Positions 54,241 through 64,000 of a DNA stretch of 64,000 nucleotides are shown here, piece by piece. Each line of letters begins with the position of its first letter. Positions within the stretch are counted from its first letter, which is position 1. The notes under the pieces were generated by a model. That model saw nothing but the letters and a program-made list of their open reading frames with translations. It made no database searches and had not been told where the DNA came from. This DNA is from Angiostrongylus vasorum (Eukaryota > Nematoda > Chromadorea > Rhabditida > Metastrongylidae). Made by a program: the position numbers and the translations under genes. Where the stretch lies: assembly GCA_018806985.1 (NCBI GenBank), contig JADANN010000195.1, forward strand, positions 1 to 64,000, read 5' to 3'.

Positions 54241-54484
54241 CCTCATTATCACGCGTGATATTGGGCAGTGTATAAGGCTGTTATTTTGATGGGGAGGGGC
54301 ATATTACGCTTCCATGTGAACTCTGTGCGGTCGGTCACCACGCGACATACTCAGTGGAAGCCACATAGAAAGCGGTGAGTGTGCAAAGCTGTGTTCAACG
54401 TGATTGAAATCTTTGTTCAGCGTTTTCTCTGTTTGGTTATGGAGGTGTTTGGCCGAATAGGTTGCTGTCAACTTGACCTTCCCA

Positions 54485-54521
54485 GGCTCTGAGGAAGGCG
54501 AAATCCGCCGGAACTTCAGCT
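54485..54521 (+). ncRNA. hammerhead-like motif, partly decayed
   Basis: GGCT, CTGAGGA, A, GGCGAAATCCGCC are intact, but GAAAC-GTC has become GGAAC-TTC. It is the inverted partner of 51,295 and is followed by 'gaataaagaataaaaataac'. Confidence 0.45.
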
Positions 54522-54594
54522 TGTTCGTGAATAAAGAATAAAAATAACAATTCGTGTTTGCTCAACAAGAATACGAAGAATCATTCATTGTCAT

Positions 54595-55080
54595 CCCTCA
54601 ATCACCACAACTCATTTCACAGTCATACTCACTCATTCTTATTCATTCACATTCATCTTTCAGTAATCAGAAGATTATTTTATCTAGTTTCGTAGCTTGT
54701 CTACAGTGCAATGTCAGTAGTGGCGGGTGTTTCCAAATACGTTATGTTTGCAACGCCATCGGTGGCATGTACTATTCCTCCCGCAATCTACGCCATGCGT
54801 ACGAGGCCGCTGAGAGGCCAACTTATGCTGTATATTCTGTTAAGCCGCTATAAGCTTATCAGTTTCCAGCCATTATCATAGTGGTCCTTTGACTCTTAGG
54901 CAATGGTGACACCCATCGATGCTCAATCTTCACGTTGGTGAAATAGCGTTATCCACGACCAGCCGCCTGACTGTGTTCCGTAGATGACTCATCACTTACC
55001 GTCCTCATTGATCCACTAAAATGCACCTCATCGCCTTAATGTTGAAATCTTAGCTCAGCCGAAAATACGGCCCGTCTGTA
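54595..55080. other. no supported gene
   Basis: A TCATTCA-rich stretch (54,580-54,660) is followed by a 99-residue + ORF (54,554-54,853) without a domain. Nothing else seen. Confidence 0.4.
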
Positions 55081-55085
55081 TCCTT

Positions 55086-55163
55086 CTGCGCCCCAGCATA
55101 CTGTCTCTCTCTCCGCCTCAGCACACAGTCTCCTTTCTCCGCCCCCCAGCATACCGTCTCCCT
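55086..55163. repeat. GC-rich tandem repeat, three ~26-bp units
   Basis: Units beginning at 55,086, 55,111 and 55,137 share the pattern CCGCCYCAGCAYACHGTCTC followed by YYTYT. The region to about 55,210 is far richer in G and C than its surroundings. The 76-residue minus ORF over it is a by-product. Confidence 0.7.
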
Positions 55164-55299
55164 CAGCCGCCGCGCCGGCCGCGAATAGGCGCGACGCGGT
55201 ATCGCTCACGGCTAACCAACGGTTACTTCCAGGCTGGTAGATCAACACATCAACTAAAACACCCACGCGGCTAATATTCTACACAAGCCGAACCGCTAG

Positions 55300-55615
55300 T
55301 AGCCGCCGCTACCTAGCCGTTGCAGGTTTCTCCATGAAAGACTCTTCAATAAAAAATCCGCTGTCGAGTTATATGGAGATAACCATACGGAAACACAGAA
55401 TATTCCACAAATTATGTTTATACATGTTTATAACACTAAAGATTACGAATGCATGAAAAAATAAATCACAAGCTTTTAAAGAAATAATGGCACATTTTGA
55501 AATGTTTTACATCACCAAACAACCAACTTATCTGAAATGCTAGAAATGAGAAAATTCCTACTTCATCACTGAATTCTGAAATGAGGAGATAACATTTTCG
55601 GCTCTATCAAATAAT
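55300..55615. other. no recognisable gene
   Basis: AT-rich, with no ORF of note. Confidence 0.5.
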
Positions 55616-55619
55616 AATA

Positions 55620-55910
55620 AAAGGATAAAGCTCTCGGCGTTGATCAATCCCTGAGGGATGCGCCATCCATTCGACTTCACTAAGCATCGCTTGGAGGTGA
55701 TTTAATGCATATCTGGCCTTTAAAATGAGCTCGCCGTGGCCTATCCACGTATCGAAGCAGTGCTGCTATCCTCCCAGACAAATCTGGTACCAATTTACCG
55801 TCCACGGAGGGATGGAAGGCTTGGTGGGCCATGGGCGCGAGGATCGATTCCACATGTGTGTTGCAGGGCACCCCTGACCACTGCGCTACAGCCGCCCTTT
55901 CATCATTTTC
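55620..55910 (-). repeat. tRNA-derived SINE, family 1, best copy
   Basis: The minus strand starts GGGCGGCTGTAGCGCAGTGG (A box) and continues to GTGGAATCGATCCTCGC (B box) about 30 bases later, 'cccaccaagccttccatccc', 'aaattggtaccagatttgtc', 'ccacggcgagctcattttaa', 'agatatgcattaaatcacct' and 'gggattgatcaacgccgaga' with 'gctttatccttttatta'. It has a complete tRNA-like head, body and tail and is the copy to use as the family reference. Confidence 0.85.
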
Positions 55911-55914
55911 ATTT

Positions 55915-56635
55915 CAGTTTGCCTTCATTAAAACATTTCTTTACTGTGAAAAACTAGCAGAATTACAATCGAGGGCAGTAGTTAGTAGTTATGAGCAACG
56001 AATATCCTAAAAACTTTCTATATCACATTGCATTTGATAAATAGGAGATTAAACGACCGTGGAAAAAGTGTGAATAAGACGAAAAAGCATGTGTGGCTGA
56101 TAAATTATCCATAGAAAGAAGTGTTAGCTGTGCAACTTAGTTAACGATCCCATAGAAAAAATGAAATAAACTTCGCTCCAGCTATGTCAGGTCAAGTATT
56201 TCGCCATCGGTATTGCACCATACCGAGTGAACGCTGCCTCATGAATAAACGAGAATTCGGAAAGATTATGAAACACGCCGTTGATTTCGTGGGAAATATA
56301 ACCAGTAGCCTTGATTGGAAAAAATCTTGTAGCAATGATGCCGTCGCATATGGTGCACCATGGATCTCGACCATGATCTTAGAGAAAAATGCACTTTGTA
56401 AAATTCAATATTTCTGCGGATGCATACATATATGCGTTATATATACATTACATACACATATAATTTAATGTAAAGAATATCCGATAGAAAAACGAAAGAC
56501 AGAACGTTCAGCGTTTATTAACCTGAATCTGAAGTAAGCATTCGACTCGATTAGAATTATCATAGGGATTATATGCATATCTGGTTCAATGAGCAACTAG
56601 CCGGAGTCTGTCGACTTCTCAGGTCAGTATCCTTC
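55915..56635. other. no supported gene
   Basis: The 94-residue + ORF at 56,184-56,468 (MSGQVFRHRYCTIPSERCLM...) shows no family signature; its end is a TA-rich run. Otherwise AT-rich and unassigned. Confidence 0.4.
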
Positions 56636-56639
56636 CAAG

Positions 56640-57720
56640 AAAGTTTTTTTCGAGCTCTGAGGGAAGTGAGACCAACTTTGCCCAGAGTGATGTTGTAGAA
56701 AAGCTTTAATCAATGTATTACGCAGAATTCTTCACGTTGTTGAAGTATCAAGCCAAGCCGCTTCTTGATAAGATAGCGTTAAGACGACTGTTGAGTGAGA
56801 TAGGTGATCACCGATTTTTCGAATCCGTTAATCGATTGATGGCTTTTTTGAAAAAATTCGTATGAGACCCACGTTTCTTTCCTGCTTCAGACCCATTTCG
56901 CATCGTTTTACTTGTTCGTTGAACGTCCAAGTTATACCGTACCAGGTACTCTTTTGCAATAAAAGTGCAATCTAGCACTTGCTTTCCTTGGCACCACGGG
57001 TATTCCGTGAACACTTTCGGTTTCTAGTAGCCCTATCGCTCTTACTGCTTCTCTGAACTCATTGGGCATCATCTATGCCGCACTGAAAAACCCTCGAAAA
57101 GATGACGATGTCGTCACCAATACGAAGGCTTAACAGCAATTTTCCACCATTGAACATGCTCTTATTTTTTCAAGACTGGCTACTTCATTATGCAGTGCAA
57201 ATCGGGTCTAAGCAGCTTTGGTTGGCACAACGGCATGTCGAACTCCTTTTTCTACAAAATGGCGAGGAGTTGAGCTGTGTTTGTGTAACAAAGACAGCTA
57301 GAGCTCTTAACTAAAACGGCTACATTACGTAGTAGACGGGCGTTGACAGGAAAGCATTCGTTTTGATGCTGTCAGACGGCTTACAAACAGCAAAATTCAT
57401 CTACGGATCTCCATTACTTAACATTCTATACCTCTCCGAAAGTCTTTAACATGTACAATGAGATAATTCCCGTAAACAATTTGTGAAGTCAACAAGCACC
57501 TTGCTCAGCAGGATGACCGTACGTAACGTTCTCCACCGGCCCGGAATTTTTGAGGATAGATTCCATATAGGTTGGGATAACTAAATGTAGATTATAACTA
57601 GAAGCTTTAGGAGTGTCTGCAGCGTTTTTATGGGTCTTCAAGGCGTGCATTTTTCACCTTTTCTGTCGCAAGATGAACTTCAGAGGAAAGGGTCCCGGAC
57701 GATTTTTTTAAGCAGAGACA
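56640..57720 (-). mobile_element. RTE-F, old degenerate copy
   Basis: Collinear islands match the 18.6-19.9 kb element: 'ttcttcacgttgttgaagta' (19-kb counterpart 'ttcttgacgtagttgaagta'), 'ttcgttttgatgctgtcaga' and 'aggatgaccgtacgtaacgt' ('aggatgaccgtgcgcgacgt'). Spacing is roughly preserved and no frame survives. This shows that the family was active long before the copy in the GT31 intron. Confidence 0.6.
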
Positions 57721-57724
57721 GAGT

Positions 57725-58005
57725 TCGACACAAAGTTTCCGATCCATAGCATTATATTTGCAGACGTTATGTCACCATGTCTTCAGTCTTGTTTTCTAAA
57801 AAGTACTCCGCAACTTTTTCCTTTTTTTTGCAATGCAAACTGCAAAGACCTTGCCTATGAAGAATTTATTACTAGCCGTTTTGGATGATTCGCAGCAGTA
57901 TCGAGCATTAATTTTTTCCCTTTTTGGCAAGTTGTCTAAACAGTTGGAGCGTGATAAGGACAAGACTTAAGGGCTTTAGGGCTTTGATAATCATCTGGGG
58001 ATACC
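57725..58005. other. unassigned
   Basis: Short stretch upstream of PLE-D; its leader cannot be distinguished. Confidence 0.4.
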
Positions 58006-58038
58006 CGGGACTTAGTCACAACCAAAAAAAAGAAAATT

Positions 58039-59670
58039 ATGCTCCAACCTCATACACCAAAAAAATGGGGTATGCGCCAGGTTAAAGATCTTTTAAATAT
58101 AAAATCTACGAGACTTTATATTAGTGATAAACGTGGGGGATTTGTAGTTATTACTATTCAGTTGGATGTTAGAATAACAGAGGAACATCTCAACGATGTT
58201 TCTCTCCATCGAGCATCCTCAGAAAAGGAATATAGAAATCAGTACCGAAAGTTAGGTATAGAATGGGTCAATACGGCAAAGCCAGCGTGTTTAGAGCCTT
58301 TAGTTATTTCTCGGCTTAAGAACGACAATCGAACATGCCCTCTCCTATACTTGCTTGTGAAGACACATAAGCTTACTTCTACTGTTGAACTTGCTTCCAC
58401 CGATCGCTCATTGTTTAAGGTGAGACCAATCATCAGTTGTATGGGTAGGCCAACGGATAAAATAGCGTGGTTCCTAAACCTCATCCTGACCGAGTAGCTG
58501 AAATTTATTGCAACCCATTTACCTAACACCAAAATATTTCTGCATCATCTACGGTGCGCCCAACCAAACAGCACACGTGTAGTGAAGTCATTTAATGTTA
58601 CTTCCCTTTATACCAACGTGTCGAATGACTCCGCAATGCAAGCCATTCTCGAGCTGCTGGTAGAGCACGAAAAGAAAATAAAAATGTACGGCTTGTCGAT
58701 TGCGCAAACTAATGACTCTCCTAAAACAGTGTCTTAGTTGTTCAATCATCAGGTGGTCTGGAAAATATTTTTGCACTAATTGGAGGGTTGGCCATAGGGA
58801 CAGCGTTTAGCACCAAGCCTTGCCGTCGCTTTCATGTCTAAGGAGAAAGCTCCAGTTCTCGATCACCTATTCTTACTCTACTGTCGATAAATAGACGACT
58901 GCTTCATCGTCTGTTCCACACAAGAACGGATGGATGATTACTTTGAATTGTTAAAGAGACAGTCAGAGTATATAAAATTCACACGGAGAAAACCAACCGA
59001 GAACAGGCTTCTATTCATGAACATTTAAATAAAGCTCTCAGAAAGTGGCTATATAACAGAATGGTATCGCAAGCCAAGTAGTAAATATTTACTGGTTCAC
59101 TTCCTCTCCTCTCATCCTTCACATATGAAAGAAGCACTTATCAAAAACATGTAGTCAACCGCTGAAAATATGTGCTCAGGAGAAGAGGAGAGGAAGGAAT
59201 CGCTAAACCTGGCAAAAAAATAGCCATTTCCAATGGTTGCGAACTGGAAGCCCTTCGGGTTAGACAAAAACGTAGCCTAGTTCCCCAAAATAATGTTTCG
59301 GGGGTAAGTTAAATCTCTTTTAAGCTACCATTCTTATCAAATGAAGTAAGTTGAGCCATTAAGAGATGCTTAGGAAAAAAGTGTTCTTGAAAATTATGTA
59401 AAGATTACTGACGTCCCACCCAATAGCCTACGCCGTCAGTTAGTTGGCAGCAGTCTCTATGATCGTTTGTGCAGCTCAGAAAACTGCATGATCTGTCTTA
59501 ATGGAAGAAATGGGGATGACATGAAATCTGGTACAATATACTTGGTGTCGTGTAAGGCATGCGATGAGGAATATATTGGGGGAACGAATAGACCGCTTTG
59601 TATCCGCATGAAAGAACATCTAGACAGGAAAGTTGAAATGCGTCAAAGCACTCCTCTAGGGTACGCATAA
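58039..59670 (+). pseudogene. PLE-D reverse transcriptase / GIY-YIG endonuclease, broken
   Basis: The first 152-residue ORF has MRQVKDLLNIKSTRLYISDK, CPLLYLLVKTHKLTSTVELA and LFKVRPIISCMGRPTDKIAW. After a stop come VKSFNVTSLYTNVSNDSAM (motif A, with D changed to N in FDVT) and GQRLAPSLAVAFMS. The catalytic motif reads YCR-stop-IDDCFIVCS (58,879-58,907): the Tyr codon is a TAA. The C-terminal ORF (59,467-59,670) keeps an unbroken nuclease core, SGTIYLVSCKACDEEYIGGT and RPLCIRMKEHLDRK, where GTIY/YIG is the catalytic signature. Confidence 0.85.
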
Positions 59671-60026
59671 AGCACAGAAGCACAATGACGATGATTTTGA
59701 AGTGACTGTGCGGGATCCTAGCAAAGGAATGAAAGTCATCAATGCGCAAGACTCTTGAGGCGTTTTTGGATAAATTTCAAAAATCCAAAGATGAACCCAA
59801 AAGACGAATGCCTCACAGTCACATGTGACCTGGCGCCTTATATCAGAATGATCTCTGGGTGGGTCTCGCTCGTCGTCTCACGTGAACAACACGCGGGCGG
59901 TCCTACTCATAACAGCTCCGTGAGCAGCCTTTTTGATCATTACGGCGTTTATTTGAAAGCTTGATCTTCATTAACACCACATGTATTTTATCGAATATAA
60001 GACTACTGTTACATAAAATATGTCTA

Positions 60027-60062
60027 GGCTCTGAGGAAGGTGAAATCGCCGAAACGTCAGCC
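60027..60062 (+). ncRNA. hammerhead-like motif (candidate ribozyme)
   Basis: GGCT, CTGAGGA, A, GGTG-AAAT-CGCC (one T-G wobble), GAAAC, GTC, AGCC. Core and triplet are intact. It is followed directly by a CAA-rich tract rather than an AATAAA tail. Confidence 0.55.
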
Positions 60063-60064
60063 AT

Positions 60065-60115
60065 CGACCAACAACACCAACAGCAACGACAAAAACAACA
60101 ACAACAACGACGACG
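60065..60115. repeat. (CAA/CAG/ACG)n simple repeat
   Basis: CAACA and ACGACGA units immediately after the PLE-D motif ('acaaaaacaacaacaac'). It may have grown from the element's 3' tail. Confidence 0.8.
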
Positions 60116-60284
60116 AAGACCTATACCAAGCTCGCATTGGCTAAACAAGATCAGCTTATAAGATCAAATAAACAAATAATCGTCGCTTACTTTATATGCG
60201 CGGAGAAGGACGTTGCTTGTAAAGTGACCCGACTAGTAATCGCGAATGATCTTCCCCATTGGATTTCTAGAAGCTTTAACGGTT

Positions 60285-61550
60285 CCCCAGACGTTGGAGC
60301 GAAATGATCTTGGTTTTATAATTGGCAAAGCATTGGTGGGCTTTAAGAATACTCTTCCCTACTTCTGAAGCTTCAATCTTAACTGCTGCTCTTCTCAGTT
60401 TAAGCTTTTTCTTTATCCTCTGGCTGCAGTATTTCGAAGTTCATACGTCAATGGGCTGGCGGTTGCCTTTGGTACGTGCGATTTCACGTTGTAGTTCTAG
60501 TTTGAATGCTTATGGACAAAGACGTTCCTGGAAGCTATCGAACACTCAGTTTTCATCGGGCGAACATAAAGATGTTCAATGAACCAATCGTATTTCTTTT
60601 CGACTTTATCAAGAATGACGTCTTTCCAACAATAGACTAATAATCTGAATAAACTTTAGTTCATGGTGGTTTTGGGAGTTCAATTTTTAAATTCGGCGGT
60701 TTCCTGTCTTTTTGTGGAAAAATGAACTCTTGCAGAAAAGAAAGGCGATGGTCTGATCCCGTGTAGAGTCTTGGTCGTCATAATAAACTCATAGAGACGC
60801 TCTGCTGCTGGTTCCATCCTAACCCGTGGAACTCAATGTGACTTCTGAGACATTTTCGTGGGCGGGTCCGATGTTAGCGCTAAAATAGCTAATTACGACC
60901 TTGAACAATGTCTGGTCTTCTCTGCAGAACTTTTCCAAGTCTATATGGAACACTTCGACCTCTTCGTCGTAATTTGATGTTGGTGCATAAACGACGAAGA
61001 TCGTCAAAGCCGGTAATGATCTACATGTCGTCAGTCGTAAGCTCCCCATTGAGGTTGTTAGTTGTTCGTATGAATCAATGTTCATGGCCAAACTCGTGTT
61101 GACAGGGAACGCCGACGCCTCCGACTCCTCTACTGTCGCATGGTCGCAGGAGAAGTTCTTCTCCGGTGTCATAGACGGCATTGAATGGGTGCCGTCTTTT
61201 CATCTCGTCCATTCCTATGACGCCGTAATTTATCCTTCTTGCTTGCATGATCGATTCTTCTACCGAGGACTCGGATGCAAGTGTACGTGCATTGTAGGTT
61301 CAGGACGTCACCTTATTCCTTTGAGATTTAGATACCCTATATTGGCTTTGAGATTTCTGCAGTCTCTCCATACTCGTCCTACCCTACGCTGCCGAATTTT
61401 CTGTTCGTTCGGTGTCAGAAGAGTGAGGCTCTTCTACTTTACTGTGTTTATCATTCCGCACTCATGTTTAGATCCCTTAGCTTTGAATGGAGTGGCTGCA
61501 AATGCTCACGGGTAGCTTGGCAGTCTATCCTAGAATAAGCTTATTTGTTG
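60285..61550 (-). mobile_element. RTE copy D, 5' part only
   Basis: On the minus strand it covers the 5' UTR end, endonuclease and linker, and stops at about 60,285 before the RT. Like copy B, it lacks its 3' side. A (minus) ORF 61,181-60,819 reads [20 protein letters not shown] and VVISYFSANIGPAH, where GDFNAKIG is degraded to SYFSANIG. It is older than copies A and E. Confidence 0.82.
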
Positions 61551-61679
61551 AAGCCTACTCATAATCACCTTGCATGTTTTTCAGAATCTTTTGCTAGAAG
61601 AATTTCAGCCGGACTGTCCTACAGGGTACAGTTTGCATTTGTGCAAACATAGGTACGTATGTATGCATGAGTATTTCTA
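61551..61679. other. junction between RTE copies D and E
   Basis: About 130 bases separating the 5' side of copy D from the 3' end of copy E. Contains a 'catgcatgagt' simple stretch; no target duplication could be recognised by eye. Confidence 0.4.
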
Positions 61680-64000
61680 CATTACCTGTATCACCTGTAG
61701 TCCCATCGTCGAGTGACTCGAGCGGGCGCCAGTAAATCTTCTATTTTTTCCCTGTCGCGTGGACGAGTAGCCCAGTGGGTTCTGCTCGCTCTAAGGACTC
61801 GTCGAGCATCATATTTTTGTTCTAGGCTCTTCGTGAAGAACTTTGACCATCGGCTCGGTGGTCTTACTGCAGTACATGCGGCACTTGTCCATCGGTTGTC
61901 ATTCATACGCATTAGGTGTCCGGCCCACCTTATCCTCGACTGTTTGGCGCACAGAACGGCGTCTTCGATTTTTGATCGTTGACGCAGGTCGGAGCTTCGA
62001 TCCCATCCCTCACTTGCGTGACACGGCATAATCTTAGTATCGTCCTTTCCACTGCGCCTTGGTTAACGCTGATTGATTTTTTCATCCTATTTACGCAGCG
62101 ACCAGGTTTCTGACGCATACGTTACGGCAGGAAGTACCGTTGAGTCGAAAGGTGGGCACGGAGTCGGGTGTTCTTTATTCTCTTCACTACATCCTCGATG
62201 CTCTTGAAAGCCCCCAAGCCGCTCGTTTCCTTCTGCTCAGCTTTGGCGCTAAGTCATTCATCATATTGATTTCCCGACCTAGATAGAAATAACTGGAGCA
62301 TTCGGAGATATTCGTTCTGTTGAGCGTGAATGGGGCACATGAAACCAATCCGTTCTTCATGAACATCGTTTTGTGAGGTTTAGTTGAAGACCACTCTTTC
62401 CAAAGGCTTTATCAAGGTCGGCAAACATGCGTTCCGCTTGGCTAATGTTCGGTGTTATAGGGACGATGTCATCAGCAAAGCGAAGATGATGTAAATACCG
62501 ACCATCGGTTTTCACTCGCACATTATCCTATTCCAGTGTTCGCATGACATTTTGGAGGGTGGCGGTAAATAATTCTGGCGAGATGGTATCGCCTTGCTTA
62601 ACCCATCTTTTTGACGTCGATGCTAATATCGTTGTAGAATGGTGAAATCTTGGTTGTGAAATTGCTTCTATCTTATTTGAGTCAAAGACCTTCTTTAAAT
62701 AGGTGAAAGCGAGACAGAGCGGTCTTTTGTATTCTCGCGATACTTCATTGAGTCGCGTTACTTCATTGAATCTTGTTATCGTGTGGATGTGGTCCATCGT
62801 ACTAAATCCTTTTCAAAACCCTTTTAGCTCACATGGCTGTCCTTCGTCGAGCGTTCTGTCAAACCTGTTTTGGATGACTTGAATGAAAAGTTTGTAGATG
62901 ACAGAGATCAAGCAGATTGGGCGATAGTTCCGATATCGTGTAGGTCATCCTTCTTGAACAATAATGCGGTCTTGCTGGTCTTCCACTGAGTAGGGACGTT
63001 GCGTTCGGACAGGTAGCTTGTGAAGAGCCGGGCCAATGTGTTTACGAGGACTGGCGGAAGGTTCTTCAGGTGTTCTGATCTTATCCTGTCCGGACCTGGT
63101 GCTGTTCGATTTTTTCACCGACGAAAATGCCATGTCGGATTTCGGAAGGGAGAACTGGTGGTACAACATGTCCATCCTCCTTCATTTCATATGACGGAAG
63201 GTGGACGTGGGTATCGAAGAGATATGAGGAGTATTCGTGAATGATTCTCTCCATTGCCTTTCTGGACGCTGTAACTGTTCCGTCTGGGCGTCGGAGTGCA
63301 ATCATCTTGGTCATGCAATTGGCGATGTTTTGGTGGGCTTTGCAAATGCTTTTCCCAGCCTCTGCAGCTTCGACCATTACTAATGCTCTTCTTTTTTTAA
63401 GGTCTTGTTTTCTCGCATGTCTGCATCGTTTTGCAAGTTCGGACGTTAGTTCGCGGTTGCCTGCTGCTCGTGCGATTCCATGCTGGCGTACCAGCTCGAG
63501 TTTTTCTGGAGACAGACGTCTCTTGGTGACTTTCGAACTCTCAGCTTTCACAGCGCTAACGTGGAGATGTTGAATGAGCCGATCGTATTCTTCGTCGATG
63601 TTATCGACAACGGCATCTTCCCAACAGCCGACTAATGAATTGAAGAAGTCCCAGTTTGTGATGGTTCTATGACTGCGGTTTTTTAATTTAGCGGCTTTTT
63701 TCTCCTTTCCGCGAGAAATAGAATCTTGCACGATGAAGACGGTGCGCTGGTCCCGTGTAGAATTTTGGGACAACATCGACATCGGTTAGGCAAAAATCTT
63801 CTATTTACTATGATGTGGTCTATTTCGTCATGGTATTCTCCATTGGGAGACTCCCACGTCCAGCATTGAGGGTGGAACTTCTGGAATTGCGCGCTACCAT
63901 GGATGGTCTTGGTCGCCATGATAAACTCAGAAAGCCGCTCACCCTTTCCGTTACATTCCAATCCATTGGTCCCAACGTGACGTTCTTCAGGCGTTCTTCT
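61680..64000 (-). mobile_element. RTE copy E, runs out of the window
   Basis: From the 3' end at about 61,680 ('ctgtatcacctgtagtccca') through C-terminus, RT and linker to the start of the endonuclease at the window edge. The element continues beyond 64,000. There is an internal deletion near 62,660, where the fingers-to-palm segment present in copy A (about 4,690-4,760) is missing. Confidence 0.88.
61691..63961 (-). pseudogene. RTE copy E endonuclease-RT polyprotein, broken
   Basis: The longest ORF (63,782-63,081, 233 residues) is an intact linker: TIFIV-like start, NWDFFNSLVGCWEDAVVDNI, DEEYDRLIQHLHVSAVKAES and MERIIHEYSSYLFDTHVHLP. Downstream blocks are MDHIHTITRFNEV with a duplicated RLNEV (62,797), LRFADDIVPIT-equivalent bases at 62,468-62,490, KIEDAVLCAKQSRIRWAGHL and MRMNDNRWTSA (62,029-61,850). 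The catalytic FADD bases are intact. A 15-base duplication and a deletion break the frame. Confidence 0.83.

Larger units (their letters stand above)
51236..54575. mobile_element. head-to-head Penelope-like pair (PLE-B/PLE-C)
   Basis: PLE-B runs minus from about 53,400 to 51,236; PLE-C, a 5'-truncated 3' end, runs plus from about 53,870 to 54,575. The outer roughly 700 bp are inverted copies of each other, ending in mirror-image tails (CGTATTCTTGTTGAGCAAAC at 51,241 and its complement at 54,557). Both ends carry a hammerhead-like motif pointing outward. The short repeat ATCATTCATTGT flanks at 51,176-51,187 and 54,580-54,591. Confidence 0.85.
58010..60065 (+). mobile_element. Penelope-like element D, long copy, broken
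   Basis: Collinear with PLE-A: RT N-terminus, fingers, palm, linker, GIY-YIG nuclease, 3' UTR, hammerhead-like motif at 60,027-60,062. More stops than PLE-A. It is diverged from PLE-A and PLE-B throughout, so it probably represents an older subfamily. Confidence 0.87.

Noticed and set aside
51236..54575. DNA transposon with long terminal inverted repeats
   Set aside because: The inverted ends are two PLE 3' ends with nuclease coding sequence and hammerhead-like motifs; no transposase is present.
1..64000. CRISPR array, bacterial operon or prophage
   Set aside because: No regularly spaced repeats, no tightly packed ORFs with ribosome-binding sites, and clear spliceosomal introns and eukaryotic retroelements throughout.

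Overview
This window looks like intron-rich, transposon-laden genomic DNA of a parasitic nematode, most likely a strongylid such as a hookworm. The evidence is short exons bounded by nematode-style splice sites (TTTCAG acceptors, GTGAGT/GTAAGT donors), two glycosyltransferase families that are large in nematodes, and many decayed copies of an RTE-type LINE whose protein (HLRFADDIV, GDFNAKIG, RWAGHVMR-like blocks) I associate with hookworm genomes. There is no sign of prokaryotic gene organisation. The species call is inference.

Host genes, both on the + strand: (1) a GT31-like (galactosyltransferase family) gene with exons at 16,203-16,343, 17,847-18,040 and 23,410-23,487, plus a possible upstream exon at 15,590-15,693. 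Its introns carry SINEs, a 3 kb antisense RTE copy and a foldback element. (2) A GT92-like (DUF23) gene whose 3' exons are 45,234-~45,450, 46,258-46,351, 46,557-46,592 and 46,844-47,006. Candidate upstream exons lie at 40,326-40,440 and 34,348-34,488.

Nearly everything else recognisable is repeat. There are five copies or fragments of one RTE family (3.66-7.18 kb -, 28.1-29.37 kb +, 35.3-37.9 kb -, 60.3-61.55 kb -, 61.68-64.0 kb -) and a second RTE family (18.4-21.4 kb -, an old copy at 56.6-57.7 kb -, a scrap at 35.2 kb). Penelope-like elements (PLEs) with an RT and a C-terminal GIY-YIG endonuclease lie at 2.34-3.07, 8.64-9.06, 13.6-13.9, 29.7-30.9, 41.6-42.0, 42.7-43.9, 48.1-50.2, 51.2-54.6 and 58.0-60.1 kb. 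There are at least three tRNA-like short repeat families, some in inverted pairs with terminal inverted repeats, and several microsatellites. All retrotransposon ORFs I could read are broken.

The most interesting structure is a short hammerhead-ribozyme-like motif: core CTGARGA, a GGCG/CGCC helix, then GAAAC and a GTC triplet, usually followed by an AATAAA-type signal. It marks PLE 3' ends and also occurs in unrelated-looking short repeats. It repeatedly appears as outward-facing pairs in foldback units of about 0.3-0.5 kb (1.26-1.61, 22.5-22.8, 25.0-25.5, 31.7-32.2 kb) and flanking a head-to-head PLE pair (51.2-54.6 kb). A second large structure is an approximately 2.1 kb inverted repeat (29,367-31,452 versus 42,148-44,222). 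It contains the same PLE pair, SINE and tRNA-like repeat in both arms and begins exactly where an RTE copy is cut off at its 3' side.
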